Source: JAEUMD01 sp036768475 | Lineage (GTDB): Bacteria; Pseudomonadota; Alphaproteobacteria; Rhizobiales; Hyphomicrobiaceae | Reading direction: 5' to 3' | Length of the DNA stretch: 64,000 bases | NCBI GenBank assembly: GCA_036768475.1 | Contig: DAIPMW010000010.1 | Location: forward strand, 1-64,000 | Shown: positions 8,287 through 17,120 of the stretch, piece by piece | Position numbering within the stretch: the stretch's first letter is position 1 | Layout: the number at the start of each line of letters is the position of its first letter | Position numbers and translations under genes: made by a program | Notes under the pieces: model-generated | Database searches by the model: none | The model's input: the letters and a program-made list of their open reading frames with translations, nothing else | Told to the model about the DNA's origin: nothing

Positions 8287-9035
8287 TCGATGCACTGCCC
8301 GACCTTTCGTTCATGAGCCTTTGCATCGTCGGAGCGGGTCTCGTGATGGCGGGAGTCGTAAAAGGCGCAACGGGGCTCGGTTACGCATCATGCGCCTTGC
8401 CGTTTCTCGTCTATACGGTAGGTCTCAAGATCGCCATTGCGTTCGTACTCATTCCGGCGATGGCGACCAACGTCTCTATGGCGCTCGGCAATGGTCATCT
8501 GATGCCGACACTACGGGAGTTTTCACGACTTTATGTCGCGATGCTGCCGGGCATCGCTCTGGGCGTCTGGCTGCTTGGGCATGTCGACACGCAACTGGCC
8601 GTGATGGCACTCGGCGTTTCCATCATTTCCTACTCGCTTTTTTCGCTCGTCCGGCCGCAAATCCTGCTGCCGCATGCTCTTGCAGGCGCGCTGCAGGTGC
8701 CGGTAGGACTTGTCAATGGCGTGCTGACCGGGCTAACCGGCTCGCAGGTCATGCCAATGGTTCCCTATTTTCTTGCCAGTGATCTGGAACCCAAGCGCAT
8801 GGTCCAGGCGATAAACCTCGGCGTCACGCTCGCGTCTGCGGTGATGCTGTGCGGATTGGCAATCTCAGGCCTCGCGCACGGATCGGTTATCCTCGCTTCA
8901 GTTTTGGCGATCGCACCTGCCTTGTTCGGCGTCGAGATCGGACAGCGGATCCAGCAGCACATCCCAGCGCAGGCGCTGCGGGCGGCGATACTCATCGTGC
9001 TCGCGGTCGCGGGTGTGGGGCTGATCCGTCGATAG
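8283..9035 (+). CDS. TauE/SafE (TSUP) family membrane permease
   Basis: Sulfite exporter TauE/SafE family transporter of 250 residues with about eight hydrophobic segments. The N-terminal half carries the family-type GAGLVMAGVVKGATGLGYA segment near residue 16, and the second half carries a matching NGVLTGLTGSQVMPMVPYFL repeat near 141, as expected for the internal duplication of this family. The start ATG overlaps the stop of the preceding unknown gene, implying translational coupling. Substrates in the family are usually organic or inorganic sulfur anions or small carboxylates; the actual one here cannot be inferred. Confidence 0.88.
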   Translation: MIDALPDLSFMSLCIVGAGLVMAGVVKGATGLGYASCALPFLVYTVGLKIAIAFVLIPAMATNVSMALGNGHLMPTLREFSRLYVAMLPGIALGVWLLGHVDTQLAVMALGVSIISYSLFSLVRPQILLPHALAGALQVPVGLVNGVLTGLTGSQVMPMVPYFLASDLEPKRMVQAINLGVTLASAVMLCGLAISGLAHGSVILASVLAIAPALFGVEIGQRIQQHIPAQALRAAILIVLAVAGVGLIRR

Positions 9036-9098
9036 TTGATTTGAAATCAACTGCGGAGCACTTCGAGTTTTGCATGGATAGCCAATCGAGCGTTCGGA

Positions 9099-9638
9099 TC
9101 AGCCTGCAGGCGGCGACGCTTTCCCGCAGACGAGGGCCACAATGCCATTGCCGGGAGCGATCTTGACCCATGTGACGTTTGCGGGCAGCCCTGCCTCATC
9201 GAACTTCGTTGCGGCCGTTATCTCGGCCTGCTCGCTCGTCTTGCAATCGATAATCACGTTCGACCTGCGGGAGCCCAGAAATCGCTCGATCTTGTGAACT
9301 TGTGCAAGATAGCGTCCTTCGTTCTTCGGCAGGGGCTGCACGCTTTGAGTATCGAGCACGCGGAAGCTGTCGGTTCGCGGAACCACATAGGTCCAGGGCG
9401 ACAAAGGCGAGGACACCGGCGGTCCCTCCTCGACAACAATGAACTGCTCAGGCAGGGCGGCGGCGGTTCGCTTGTACCAAGTCGCCTCGTTCCAACCGCT
9501 GTAAGCGATCATGGCGAATGCTGCGGCGAAGGGAATGATGGCCCGCGGGAGGCGCCGCCCAGACCAGCGAAACACGATATAGGCAACCGACGCACCGAGA
9601 ACGCCGCTCATCAGCGCTGCAATCAGAGTGAACACCAT
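9099..9638 (-). CDS. Small membrane protein, conserved hypothetical
   Basis: A 179-residue protein with two N-terminal membrane helices (about residues 3-24 and 31-50) and a soluble domain of about 125 residues, probably periplasmic, ending in a Cys near the C terminus. No known catalytic motif is visible. It is convergent with the permease gene and separated from the DUF294 gene by a short region carrying a repeat remnant. Function unknown. Confidence 0.6.
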   Translation of the reverse strand: MVFTLIAALMSGVLGASVAYIVFRWSGRRLPRAIIPFAAAFAMIAYSGWNEATWYKRTAAALPEQFIVVEEGPPVSSPLSPWTYVVPRTDSFRVLDTQSVQPLPKNEGRYLAQVHKIERFLGSRRSNVIIDCKTSEQAEITAATKFDEAGLPANVTWVKIAPGNGIVALVCGKASPPAG

Positions 9639-9694
9639 GCCGGCAAGCCTTCCTCGTCGTTCGATTCATTCGCAACTTGTGCAGATATTGGAGC

Positions 9695-9709
9695 GGATCA
9701 GGCTCTAGG
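9695..9709. repeat. Minimal remnant of dispersed repeat family A
   Basis: CGGATCAGGCTCTAG matches the terminal motif of the longer family A copies exactly over its last 13 bases. It lies in the gap between the small membrane protein gene and the DUF294 gene. Confidence 0.45.
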
Positions 9710-9784
9710 CGGCACGTGGCCTTAGCCACACGCCTCCGCCGCCAACAGGCTCGCCCTGCCCTGTGCAGGCCCGGCGCGCCTCAT

Positions 9785-11671
9785 TCAGCGTGCCCCCATC
9801 TGGTGTGAAGAGGCCAAGGCCGACTGCAGCGTTTTGACAACCGTGAAGGCGTCGCGCAAGTGGTTGCGCTCGAAATGTGAGAGCTCCGACAAAGAAAGAT
9901 AGTTATTGGGCTTCTTGCCGGCGCGAAACTGGGCGGCCTGATGCTTCAGCCGGGTGATTGAGATGAACTCGAACGCGTCGAGCAGATCGCGGGCTCCCTC
10001 CTCGGAGAGAACGCTCGCCTTGCGTCCAGCCTCCAGCCGGCGATGGGTGTTGACTTCGGGAATCGAGGCTTCCAGCGCATAGAGGCGAGCGATATCGACG
10101 ATCGGCACGACGCCGCCATGCTTCAGGTCGATCTCGCCCTTATGCTCCCCCATCCGCGGCACCGAAATGTTGCCGAAGAAGCCGAGCGGCGGCGTATGCG
10201 TCAGAGAGTTCGACAACATGTGGGCGATGAAGATCGAATTTGCCCGTGCATAAGGCAGCATCTCCTCCCGAAGCCGGTTGTAAAGCGTTTCCTCACCGCG
10301 AATCGCGCGCAGGTCGAACATGACCGAGGCCAGCATCTGAGCCATGGGTTCGGGCTGATCGATCCACTTGCGGAAATATCGACGCCAGACCGCGAGCGGC
10401 TGGCGCCACTTGTCGGTCATTGCCATCATCTCGCCGGGGCAATAGACGTAGCCGGCTTCATTGAGGCCGTCACAAACCATGCGGGACAGGGACTTGAAAT
10501 ACTCGCCGTGCGCGGCCTCGTCGTAGTCGTCCGACAGGATCATGCAGTTGTCCTGGTCGGAGACGCCGGTCTGCTCCTGGCGGCCCTGCGAGCCGCAGGC
10601 TAACCAGAGATAGGTTACCGGTGCTGGGCCCAAGCGATCCTCTGCCAGCGTAATGAGCCGGTTCGTCACCGCGTCGGTTACGCTGGAGATAATGTGGCCG
10701 ATCTTGTGGGCGGATGCACCGCTGGCAACGAGCGAGACCAGCAGCTTGGGTACGTCCCCGACGATCGCAGCTATGGATCGGACGTCGGGCTTGCGACCAA
10801 TCTCGCCGATCATGTAGACGGCCGATTTCGATTGCGCCCGGATGAGGTCGGTCTGGGTGAGGATGCCAGTCAGGCGACCGGCTTCGACCACGGGAACGTG
10901 ACTGATCTTTCGTTGCATCATCGAGGCAAGAGCATCAAAGGCCAACGCATCCGGCGCCAGCGTCAACGGCCGATGGGTCATAATGTCTGCGATCTTGACG
11001 TCACATGCGCACCCTTCCGCAACCACCCGGTCGCGCAGGTCAGCGTCGGTGAGAATGCCGACGATCCTCTCGCCCTCGACGACGGGGAGGCAGGAGATGC
11101 GGCGGTCGCGCATGATGCGCGCGGCAGCGTTGGCCGTGTCGCCGGGCGTGATGTTGATCGGATCGCGGGTCATCAAATCGCGGGCGGTCATCACCATGAG
11201 GTCGAGCCCTGCACCGGGCACGTCATCCTGGGCGGCCGACCCGGACGATCCGGCGAGAGGGGTAAGGCCGACGCGCTCAATGCCGATCGGCTCGAAATAG
11301 CGCTCGAAATGCGGGTGGATGTCCGTCATTTCCATGAATGCTTCGCGCGGCACCTTGAGTATCAGGCCGCCCTTCAGGGCCAGCGCACGGTATGTCGAAC
11401 GTCCGCTCCCCAGCAGGGCACGGATGCCGAAGGCCTGACCTGAGCCGATACGGCCGAAAATCTTGCCGGTCGCGGAGCGGATCTCAACCTCTCCGGAGTG
11501 GATGATGTGGAGACTCTGATTTTCCTGGCCCAGTTCCAGGACGGTCTCACCGTCATCGAAACGCTGCTGGTGTACAGCCTTCGAGAGCTTTTCAACGGCG
11601 TCGGCGGGCAGCAACGCGAACGGATGGCAGCTTCCCAGGAAGGCCTCGATATCGGCGGGCGTCAACGTCAC
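9785..11671 (-). CDS. cNMP-binding / tandem CBS / DUF294 nucleotidyltransferase-like protein
   Basis: Predicted cytoplasmic signalling protein of the acetate-symporter module. In order it has a cyclic-nucleotide-binding domain (about residues 15-125), two CBS domains (about 163-280; blocks ARDLMTRDPINITP and IADIMTHRPLTLAP), a DUF294 nucleotidyltransferase-like domain and the DUF294 C-terminal substrate-binding domain. The polymerase-beta-type motif GSQGR at 360-364 followed by D372 and D374 is intact, so nucleotidyl transfer is possible. The GTG at 11671 is chosen because a GAGG ribosome site precedes it and the protein then starts at the family's usual place; longer in-frame starts at 11806 lack support. 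It lies in the same orientation as the symporter genes, separated by a hairpin. Confidence 0.88.
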   Translation of the reverse strand: MTLTPADIEAFLGSCHPFALLPADAVEKLSKAVHQQRFDDGETVLELGQENQSLHIIHSGEVEIRSATGKIFGRIGSGQAFGIRALLGSGRSTYRALALKGGLILKVPREAFMEMTDIHPHFERYFEPIGIERVGLTPLAGSSGSAAQDDVPGAGLDLMVMTARDLMTRDPINITPGDTANAAARIMRDRRISCLPVVEGERIVGILTDADLRDRVVAEGCACDVKIADIMTHRPLTLAPDALAFDALASMMQRKISHVPVVEAGRLTGILTQTDLIRAQSKSAVYMIGEIGRKPDVRSIAAIVGDVPKLLVSLVASGASAHKIGHIISSVTDAVTNRLITLAEDRLGPAPVTYLWLACGSQGRQEQTGVSDQDNCMILSDDYDEAAHGEYFKSLSRMVCDGLNEAGYVYCPGEMMAMTDKWRQPLAVWRRYFRKWIDQPEPMAQMLASVMFDLRAIRGEETLYNRLREEMLPYARANSIFIAHMLSNSLTHTPPLGFFGNISVPRMGEHKGEIDLKHGGVVPIVDIARLYALEASIPEVNTHRRLEAGRKASVLSEEGARDLLDAFEFISITRLKHQAAQFRAGKKPNNYLSLSELSHFERNHLRDAFTVVKTLQSALASSHQMGAR

Positions 11672-11768
11672 TTGAAATACCTCGCTTGGTAATTTGCCAC
11701 TCCGCGTGCACCAGGGCTCAGCGGCGATGAGCGACGACCTGCACCAACATGGATGCACCAAAATCGAA

Positions 11769-11794
11769 CGGGCCCCACGATACCGCAGGGCCCG
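11769..11794 (-). terminator. Hairpin after the symporter gene
   Basis: CGGGCCC and GGGCCCG form a seven-base stem around a 12-base loop just downstream of the symporter stop codon. On the minus strand it is followed by TTCGATTTTG, a weak T-rich tail. It may attenuate rather than fully stop transcription into the DUF294 gene. Confidence 0.45.
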
Positions 11795-11833
11795 CCCAAA
11801 CGTCATTGATCGTGATCCATTAAGGGCACGATA

Positions 11834-13576
11834 TCAGTGGCCGGTCGCTCCGCCAGCGCCGCGCGGAATGCGGACGCTCTCGACCAGATCCTGAATGTGC
11901 TGCGGCGGAGGCACCGTCACCATCGAGACGACGTAGGCCACCCCGAAGTTGATGAGCGCACCGATCGTACCGAAGGCCTCAGGTGAAATACCAAGGAACC
12001 AATTGGCTGGAACGTTGGCGGCCATTTCGGTGCCCTTGATGAAGAACCAGCCCTTGAACCAGAAGATGTAGACCAGGGTGGCACCGATGCCCGCGACCAT
12101 GCCCAGGATCGCTCCGTGCGAGTTGATGCGCTTGGAGAAGATACCCATCATAAGCGCCGGGAAGATCGAGGACGCCGCCAGTCCGAAGGCCAGAGCCACG
12201 ACCTGTGCGGCAAACCCAGGTGGATTGAGGCCGAGGTATGCGGCCACGCCGATCGCGAACGCCATCGATATTCGAGCGGCCATTAGTTCGCCGCGCTCGG
12301 TGATGCCCGGATTGATCATGCCCTTCAGCAGGTCGTGTGAGATCGCTGACGAAATCGCCAGCAGAAGACCCGCAGCCGTCGATAGAGCGGCTGCAAGACC
12401 GCCGGCAGCAACGAGTGCGATCACCCAGTTCGGCAGCCCCGCAATCTCGGGGTTGGCCAGGACCATAATGTCGTTGTCGATCTTGGTAAGCTCGTTCTCG
12501 GCGCCGCGCGGACCCTTGGGATTATAGTATTCTAGCTTGCCGTCGTTGTTCTTGTCCTCATACTTGAGCAAACCGGTGGTTTCCCAGTTCTTGAACCAGT
12601 CCGGACGCGTCTCGATCGACATCGGCTGGCCCTGGGCACCGTTCGGCCACAGCGTCTGCGTCAGGTTGAGGCGGGCCATCGCGCCGACAGCCGGAGCCGT
12701 CGTGTAGAGGAGCGCAATGAACACCAGCGCCCAGCCTGCCGACCAGCGCGCATCTGCCACCTTCGGCACCGTGAAGAAACGGATGATGACGTGCGGCAGA
12801 CCTGCGGTGCCGATCATCAGTGACATGGTGTAAAGGAACATGTCGAGCTGGCTTCTCAATGGACCATCGTAGGCACCGAAGCCGATCGCCTGGATGGTCT
12901 CGTTGAGCTTTTGCAGCAGCGGTACGCCGGAGACGTGGTTGCCGATCAGACCCAGCTGCGGGATTGGATTGCCCGTCAGGTTGAGCGAGATGAAGATCGC
13001 GGGAATTGTGTAGGCAAGAATCAGCACGAGGTACTGAGCGATCTGCGTGTACGTAATGCCCTTCATACCGCCGAGCACCGCGTAGACGAACACGATGGCC
13101 ATGCCCGCATAAATACCAATGTCGACCGGCACCTCAAGGAAGCGCGAGAAGGCGACACCTACACCACGCATCTGACCGATCACGTAGGTGATGGAGATGG
13201 TGATGAGGCAGAGCACGCCGACGAAGCGCGCCGTCTTCGAGTAGAAGCGGTCGCCGATGAACTCAGGCACCGTGTATTTGCCGAATTTGCGCAGGTAGGG
13301 CGCGAGAAGCATCGCCAGAAGCACATAGCCGCCGGTCCAGCCCATGAGGAACTTGGCGCCCTCATAGCCCTGAAATGCGATAAGGCCGGCCATCGAGATG
13401 AACGAAGCCGCCGACATCCAGTCGGCCGCCGTCGCCATGCCGTTGGCAACAGGATGAACGCCGCGGCCAGCGGCATAGAACTCGCCCGTCGATGCAGCGC
13501 GAGCCCAGATGGCGATCCCGAAGTAGAGCGCAAACGATGCGCCCACCACGAGATAGGTCATTGTCCTCAGATCCAT
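11834..13576 (-). CDS. Sodium:solute symporter, acetate-permease-like (VC_2705 subfamily)
   Basis: Large subunit of a two-component sodium/solute symporter of the SSS family, most likely for acetate or another short carboxylate. The 580-residue protein has about 13 hydrophobic segments, starts with a typical family block (GEFYAAGRGVHPVANGMATA at residue 31) and contains AADWMSAASFISMAG. A hydrophilic insert of roughly 55 residues (about 318-372) contains an EF-hand-like loop, DKNNDGKLEYYN. The DUF4212 small subunit lies just upstream, which is the diagnostic pairing for this subfamily. The downstream DUF294 gene and the CrbS-like kinase at 17467 belong to the same functional neighbourhood. 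Confidence 0.92.
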   Translation of the reverse strand: MDLRTMTYLVVGASFALYFGIAIWARAASTGEFYAAGRGVHPVANGMATAADWMSAASFISMAGLIAFQGYEGAKFLMGWTGGYVLLAMLLAPYLRKFGKYTVPEFIGDRFYSKTARFVGVLCLITISITYVIGQMRGVGVAFSRFLEVPVDIGIYAGMAIVFVYAVLGGMKGITYTQIAQYLVLILAYTIPAIFISLNLTGNPIPQLGLIGNHVSGVPLLQKLNETIQAIGFGAYDGPLRSQLDMFLYTMSLMIGTAGLPHVIIRFFTVPKVADARWSAGWALVFIALLYTTAPAVGAMARLNLTQTLWPNGAQGQPMSIETRPDWFKNWETTGLLKYEDKNNDGKLEYYNPKGPRGAENELTKIDNDIMVLANPEIAGLPNWVIALVAAGGLAAALSTAAGLLLAISSAISHDLLKGMINPGITERGELMAARISMAFAIGVAAYLGLNPPGFAAQVVALAFGLAASSIFPALMMGIFSKRINSHGAILGMVAGIGATLVYIFWFKGWFFIKGTEMAANVPANWFLGISPEAFGTIGALINFGVAYVVSMVTVPPPQHIQDLVESVRIPRGAGGATGH

Positions 13577-13594
13577 GGTTGGTCGCTCCCCGCC

Positions 13595-13858
13595 TTAATC
13601 TTCGTGAACGTCATACTTGCGGTCGAGCGCATTCATGCGAACCGCATAGAAGAAGATCAGAAAAACGAAGACATAAATGGAACCCTGCTGGGCCATCCAC
13701 ATGCCGAGATCCATGCCACCAACCATGATGCCCTTGAGCATCGGCCGCAGAATGATCCCCATGAGGAAGGAGACGATGAACCAAATCGCGAGACAGAATG
13801 CCACGAGCCGCAAATTTGCGGCCCAGTAGGCTGCCCCGTTTCCATTTTGTGTAGCCAT
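13595..13858 (-). CDS. DUF4212 small subunit of the sodium:solute symporter
   Basis: An 87-residue protein with two membrane helices (about 17-40 and 57-75), matching the DUF4212 / symporter small-subunit family (YWAANLRLVAFCLAIWF start, then NALDRKYDVHED end). It is immediately upstream of the large symporter gene, 18 bases apart, and is presumably needed for its assembly or activity. This is the first gene of the minus-strand operon that continues into the DUF294 gene. Confidence 0.9.
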   Translation of the reverse strand: MATQNGNGAAYWAANLRLVAFCLAIWFIVSFLMGIILRPMLKGIMVGGMDLGMWMAQQGSIYVFVFLIFFYAVRMNALDRKYDVHED

Positions 13859-14385
13859 TTGCTTGGACTTCTCCCCAGAAGCTTATTTTCTCTTCACGTG
13901 ACGTGTCGTCCCTATTCCTCCCGAGCAGACAACACTCGAGTCGGACTTTGGGCCTGTATTCCAATTGACCCGACCTCAAAGCTTCACGCAACGCACCAAA
14001 AGTCGATCTAGCCAAAAAGAATTTATGCGTCCCAGCATCTTCACAGTTTGCATTGCTGCAACCGCGTTATCGCATTGCAGCATTCATGCTCCGCTGGCGG
14101 TTAGACCAGAAAATTGGGGCTCGCAGAACCGAAGCTGCCCATAATCGCGTAATTCCAATGCACTTTTGCGACGCTCGAAATCGATGCGGTCGGCAAGACG
14201 ATTCTTGCCGTATGCGCATTGAGACGCCACCAAAGTCTGTAGCGCTCACGCAACAACTTTTGGCGGAGGTCAAGATTCGGTGCCGGGAACTCGTGCTAAA
14301 CTTCACGCCCGAAACTGACAAGGCGCCGCCGCCCTAGAAAGAACGCCACATCAATGGACGCCAGGCGGCCCAGGGAGGACATTCT
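13859..14385. other. Divergent control region of the symporter module
   Basis: A 527-bp gap between the symporter operon (minus strand) and the response regulator-sensor genes (plus strand). It must contain promoters for both. The short reading frames here lack family resemblance and convincing ribosome sites, so I call none. A good site, GGGAGGACATTCT, precedes the response regulator ATG at 14386. Confidence 0.45.
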
Positions 14386-14763
14386 ATGGCGAAATCCGTT
14401 CTCGTCGTCGACGACGAGCCAAACATCATGCTCTCACTTGAATATCTGATGAAGCGTGCGGGCTACGAGGTGCGGCTTGCTCGCGATGGCGAAGAGGCGC
14501 TGGCCTCGGTAATTGCCTCACCGCCTGATCTCGTTCTTCTCGACATCAATATTCCCAAACGCAACGGCTACGAGGTCTGCCAGGCGATACGCTCCAATCC
14601 GGACCTGAAAAATGTGCGGATCTTGATGGTCACCGCCAAAGGCCGGGAAGTGGAAATCGAGAAGGGGCTCGCACTCGGCGCAGACGGCTACGCCACAAAG
14701 CCATTCTCAACGAAGGAACTGGCGGAACGTGTCGCCAAGCTTCTGAACGGTTCGGAAGCCTGA
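14386..14763 (+). CDS. Single-domain (CheY-like) response regulator
   Basis: A 125-residue stand-alone receiver domain. The acidic pair is D9-D10, the phosphoacceptor is D53 (LVLLDINIP), the conserved Thr/Ser lies in VTAKG, and Lys in TKPFSTKEL. No output domain is present, so it must act through a partner protein. It is only 18 bases upstream of the kinase-like/exonuclease fusion gene and is very likely co-transcribed with it, making that protein or the CrbS-like kinase at 17467 the probable phosphodonor. Confidence 0.93.
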   Translation: MAKSVLVVDDEPNIMLSLEYLMKRAGYEVRLARDGEEALASVIASPPDLVLLDINIPKRNGYEVCQAIRSNPDLKNVRILMVTAKGREVEIEKGLALGADGYATKPFSTKELAERVAKLLNGSEA

Positions 14764-14781
14764 CAGGATCGAACGCCGCAC

Positions 14782-16908
14782 ATGACCGAACGCCTCAGTC
14801 TCCGAGTCAGGATCTTTCTGTTCTTTGCACTGATCGCAGCCACAGTGCCGCTTTTCCTCGGTCTCGGCCTTTGGTTCGCCGCGCAGCGGATTGACGGCAA
14901 CTCAACGCCTCATCTCGTGCTGTTCGGAGGCATGGCTGGCTTGGCACTGATCGGCATCATCATCTGGGTCTGGCAGATGTTCGACCAGAATATCGCGCGC
15001 CCGATCCAGGCGGTTGCTCGCGACCTGCAGACTCTCATGCATGCCAACCCGCAACATGCACCGGATACACACACGACACGCTACCTTGGATTGCTTGGAC
15101 CGGTGGTCCGCGAGATTGCCGCGGCGTTCGCCGACGTGCGGGCTGACGTCGCCAAAGAAGTCGACGAAGCGACGCGCTCTGTGGAGGAGCAGCGCCAACA
15201 GCTGGAAGCCATCCTGCGCGAACTCAATGAAGGCGTCATCGTCTGCAATGCAAACCATCGCATCCTGCTTTACAATCGACGTGCGTTGCAGATTCTGGGC
15301 GTGGCTGCGGAGATGGGACTGGGGCGCCCCTTGTTCTCAATCCTCAACCAGCAGCCGTTCATACTGACGCTGGATCGGCTTACGAGCCGCTTTCTGGAGG
15401 GGCGCCATACAAATCACCCCGAATACCTCATGACGAACCTGGTATTCGCGAAGACCGACGGCAGCCTGATCCTTGAAGGACGCATGAACCTCATTGTCGA
15501 TGAGGCGAAAAAGTCGATCACGGGATACGTCCTGACCTTCGATGACGTGACCGAAGAGCTCAAGAGCCTCATCACTTCGGACCGCCTGATGCGATCGACG
15601 CTGGAAGAGTTGCGGCACCCGGTTGCAAGCCTGAGAGCTGCGGTGGAAATGCTGCAGGAGATACCGGACAGCGACACCGAAGGTCGTCGCGCCTTCGAGA
15701 AAGTGCTGCGCGAGGACAGTGCAAAGCTTTCCAGCGACCTGGAGCACTTCGGTGACGAATATCGCGCGATCGTCACCAGTCAGTGGCCGATGAGCGATGT
15801 TCACTCAGACAACATGCTCAACGCCCTCACCCGTCGCTATCGCGACGACGAAAGCATCACCTGCGACGTGACGGGCGATCCTGTCTGGCTCAGGTGCGAC
15901 AGCACGACGATCGTCGCGCTGATCGATCACATCATTCGCAAAGCACTGGTCGAACTCGACTGCGACACGTTCCTGCTGCAGGGGCGCGAGGGCGCAAAGC
16001 GCGTCTACATCGAGGTCACCTGGAATGGCGCGGTCGCGAGCCCGTCAATGCTGGAGCGGTGGCTCAGCGAACCGATCGAGCGCGGGCTGGGGCTTAGCGG
16101 CGCGGAGATCCTGGAGCACCACAAATCGGAAGTATGGTGCGAGCCTACGGCGAACGGAATGGCACGGCTGCGCATTCCGCTGCTGCCGCCGAGCACGGCA
16201 CATACGGCAACGACATCGACCTCGCCGTTGCCGATCCGGTTGGAGTTCTACGACTTCAAACTGCTCAAGCCTGAGCAGCTGGGCGCGGTCGCAGAGCGCA
16301 GCCTGCGCGACCTCACCTATGTCGTGTTCGACACCGAGACGACCGGGCTGGAGCCTTCCAACGGTGATGAGATCATCCAGATTGCGGGGGTACGGATTCT
16401 CAACGGCCGGATCCTGACAGGCGAGGCGTTCGACTACCTGGTGGACCCCGGCCGTCGCGTGCCGCCGCTCGCCACGCGCATCACGGGCATCAGCCAGGAG
16501 ATGGTCACGGGCAAGCCGAAGATCGAGGACGTTCTGCCACGCTTCCATGACTATGTCGGCGATGCGGTGCTGGTGGCCCACAACGCTGCGTTCGACATGA
16601 AATTCCTGCAACTGAAAGAAGGTCTGTGCAAGATCAAGTTCGACAACCCGGTTCTCGATACCGTGCTGCTGTCGGCGATCGTACACGATCACACGAACCA
16701 GCACACTCTCGACGCGGTTGCCGAGAGGTTCTCGATCGAGATCCCGCCGGAAACCCGCCATACCGCGCTCGGGGATTCACTTGCCACGGCCGGTGTACTG
16801 CTGAAACTTGTAGAGCTCTTGGAGGTACACGGCATCCGAACGCTTGGCGAGGCAATTGCAGCCTCCAACAAAATCGTCGAAATCCGGAGAAGACAGGCGA
16901 AATATTAG
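14782..16908 (+). CDS. Membrane PAS / histidine-kinase-like protein fused to a DEDDh 3'-5' exonuclease
   Basis: A 708-residue fusion. Two membrane helices (about 10-33 and 45-68) are followed by a HAMP-like linker and a PAS domain (about 140-258). Next comes a histidine-kinase-like segment with a candidate His at 279 (EELRHPVASLRAAVEML) and a poorly conserved ATPase region (about 340-470) in which I do not see clean N, G1 or G2 boxes. The C-terminal third is a DnaQ/DNA polymerase III epsilon-type exonuclease with all five DEDDh residues: D517, E519, D605, H660 and D665. It lies in the acetate-symporter module behind a receiver gene. Exonuclease activity is likely; kinase activity is doubtful. 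The substrate is unknown. The stop codon TAG is the first part of a family B repeat. Confidence 0.9.
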   Translation: MTERLSLRVRIFLFFALIAATVPLFLGLGLWFAAQRIDGNSTPHLVLFGGMAGLALIGIIIWVWQMFDQNIARPIQAVARDLQTLMHANPQHAPDTHTTRYLGLLGPVVREIAAAFADVRADVAKEVDEATRSVEEQRQQLEAILRELNEGVIVCNANHRILLYNRRALQILGVAAEMGLGRPLFSILNQQPFILTLDRLTSRFLEGRHTNHPEYLMTNLVFAKTDGSLILEGRMNLIVDEAKKSITGYVLTFDDVTEELKSLITSDRLMRSTLEELRHPVASLRAAVEMLQEIPDSDTEGRRAFEKVLREDSAKLSSDLEHFGDEYRAIVTSQWPMSDVHSDNMLNALTRRYRDDESITCDVTGDPVWLRCDSTTIVALIDHIIRKALVELDCDTFLLQGREGAKRVYIEVTWNGAVASPSMLERWLSEPIERGLGLSGAEILEHHKSEVWCEPTANGMARLRIPLLPPSTAHTATTSTSPLPIRLEFYDFKLLKPEQLGAVAERSLRDLTYVVFDTETTGLEPSNGDEIIQIAGVRILNGRILTGEAFDYLVDPGRRVPPLATRITGISQEMVTGKPKIEDVLPRFHDYVGDAVLVAHNAAFDMKFLQLKEGLCKIKFDNPVLDTVLLSAIVHDHTNQHTLDAVAERFSIEIPPETRHTALGDSLATAGVLLKLVELLEVHGIRTLGEAIAASNKIVEIRRRQAKY

Positions 16909-17006
16909 AGCATGTTTAGCTGAAGTGCGCAGCGGTTCAGCTAAACATGCTCAAAACAAGGTGCTGGATTGCGTTCATGTTTCCGTCAAACATGAACGCA
17001 ATCCAG
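16906..17006. repeat. Dispersed repeat family B, double-hairpin copy
   Basis: Two perfect hairpins side by side. The first pairs GAGCATGTTTAGCTGAA (16908-16924) with its complement at 16936-16952 around an 11-base loop, a 17-bp stem. The second pairs CTGGATTGCGTTCATGTTT (16964-16982) with 16988-17006 around a five-base loop, a 19-bp stem. The repeat begins with the TAG stop codon of the kinase/exonuclease gene. Related copies lie at 20279, 27650, 30825 and 34286. Confidence 0.85.
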
Positions 17007-17120
17007 GCGGGCGGAGGCCTGGCACAGCCGAGGCGGTGGAAAGCGGAGTTCACAGAGGGTCGCAGCACGCTTCACGAACCCGGCCGGTAAAATCGCGAGG
17101 GCAAAGGAAAGGCATCAGGC

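Noticed and set aside
12911..14011. 366-codon plus-strand frame opposite the symporter and DUF4212 genes
   Set aside because: The minus-strand products are clear membrane protein families; the plus-strand product is an Arg/His-rich shadow.
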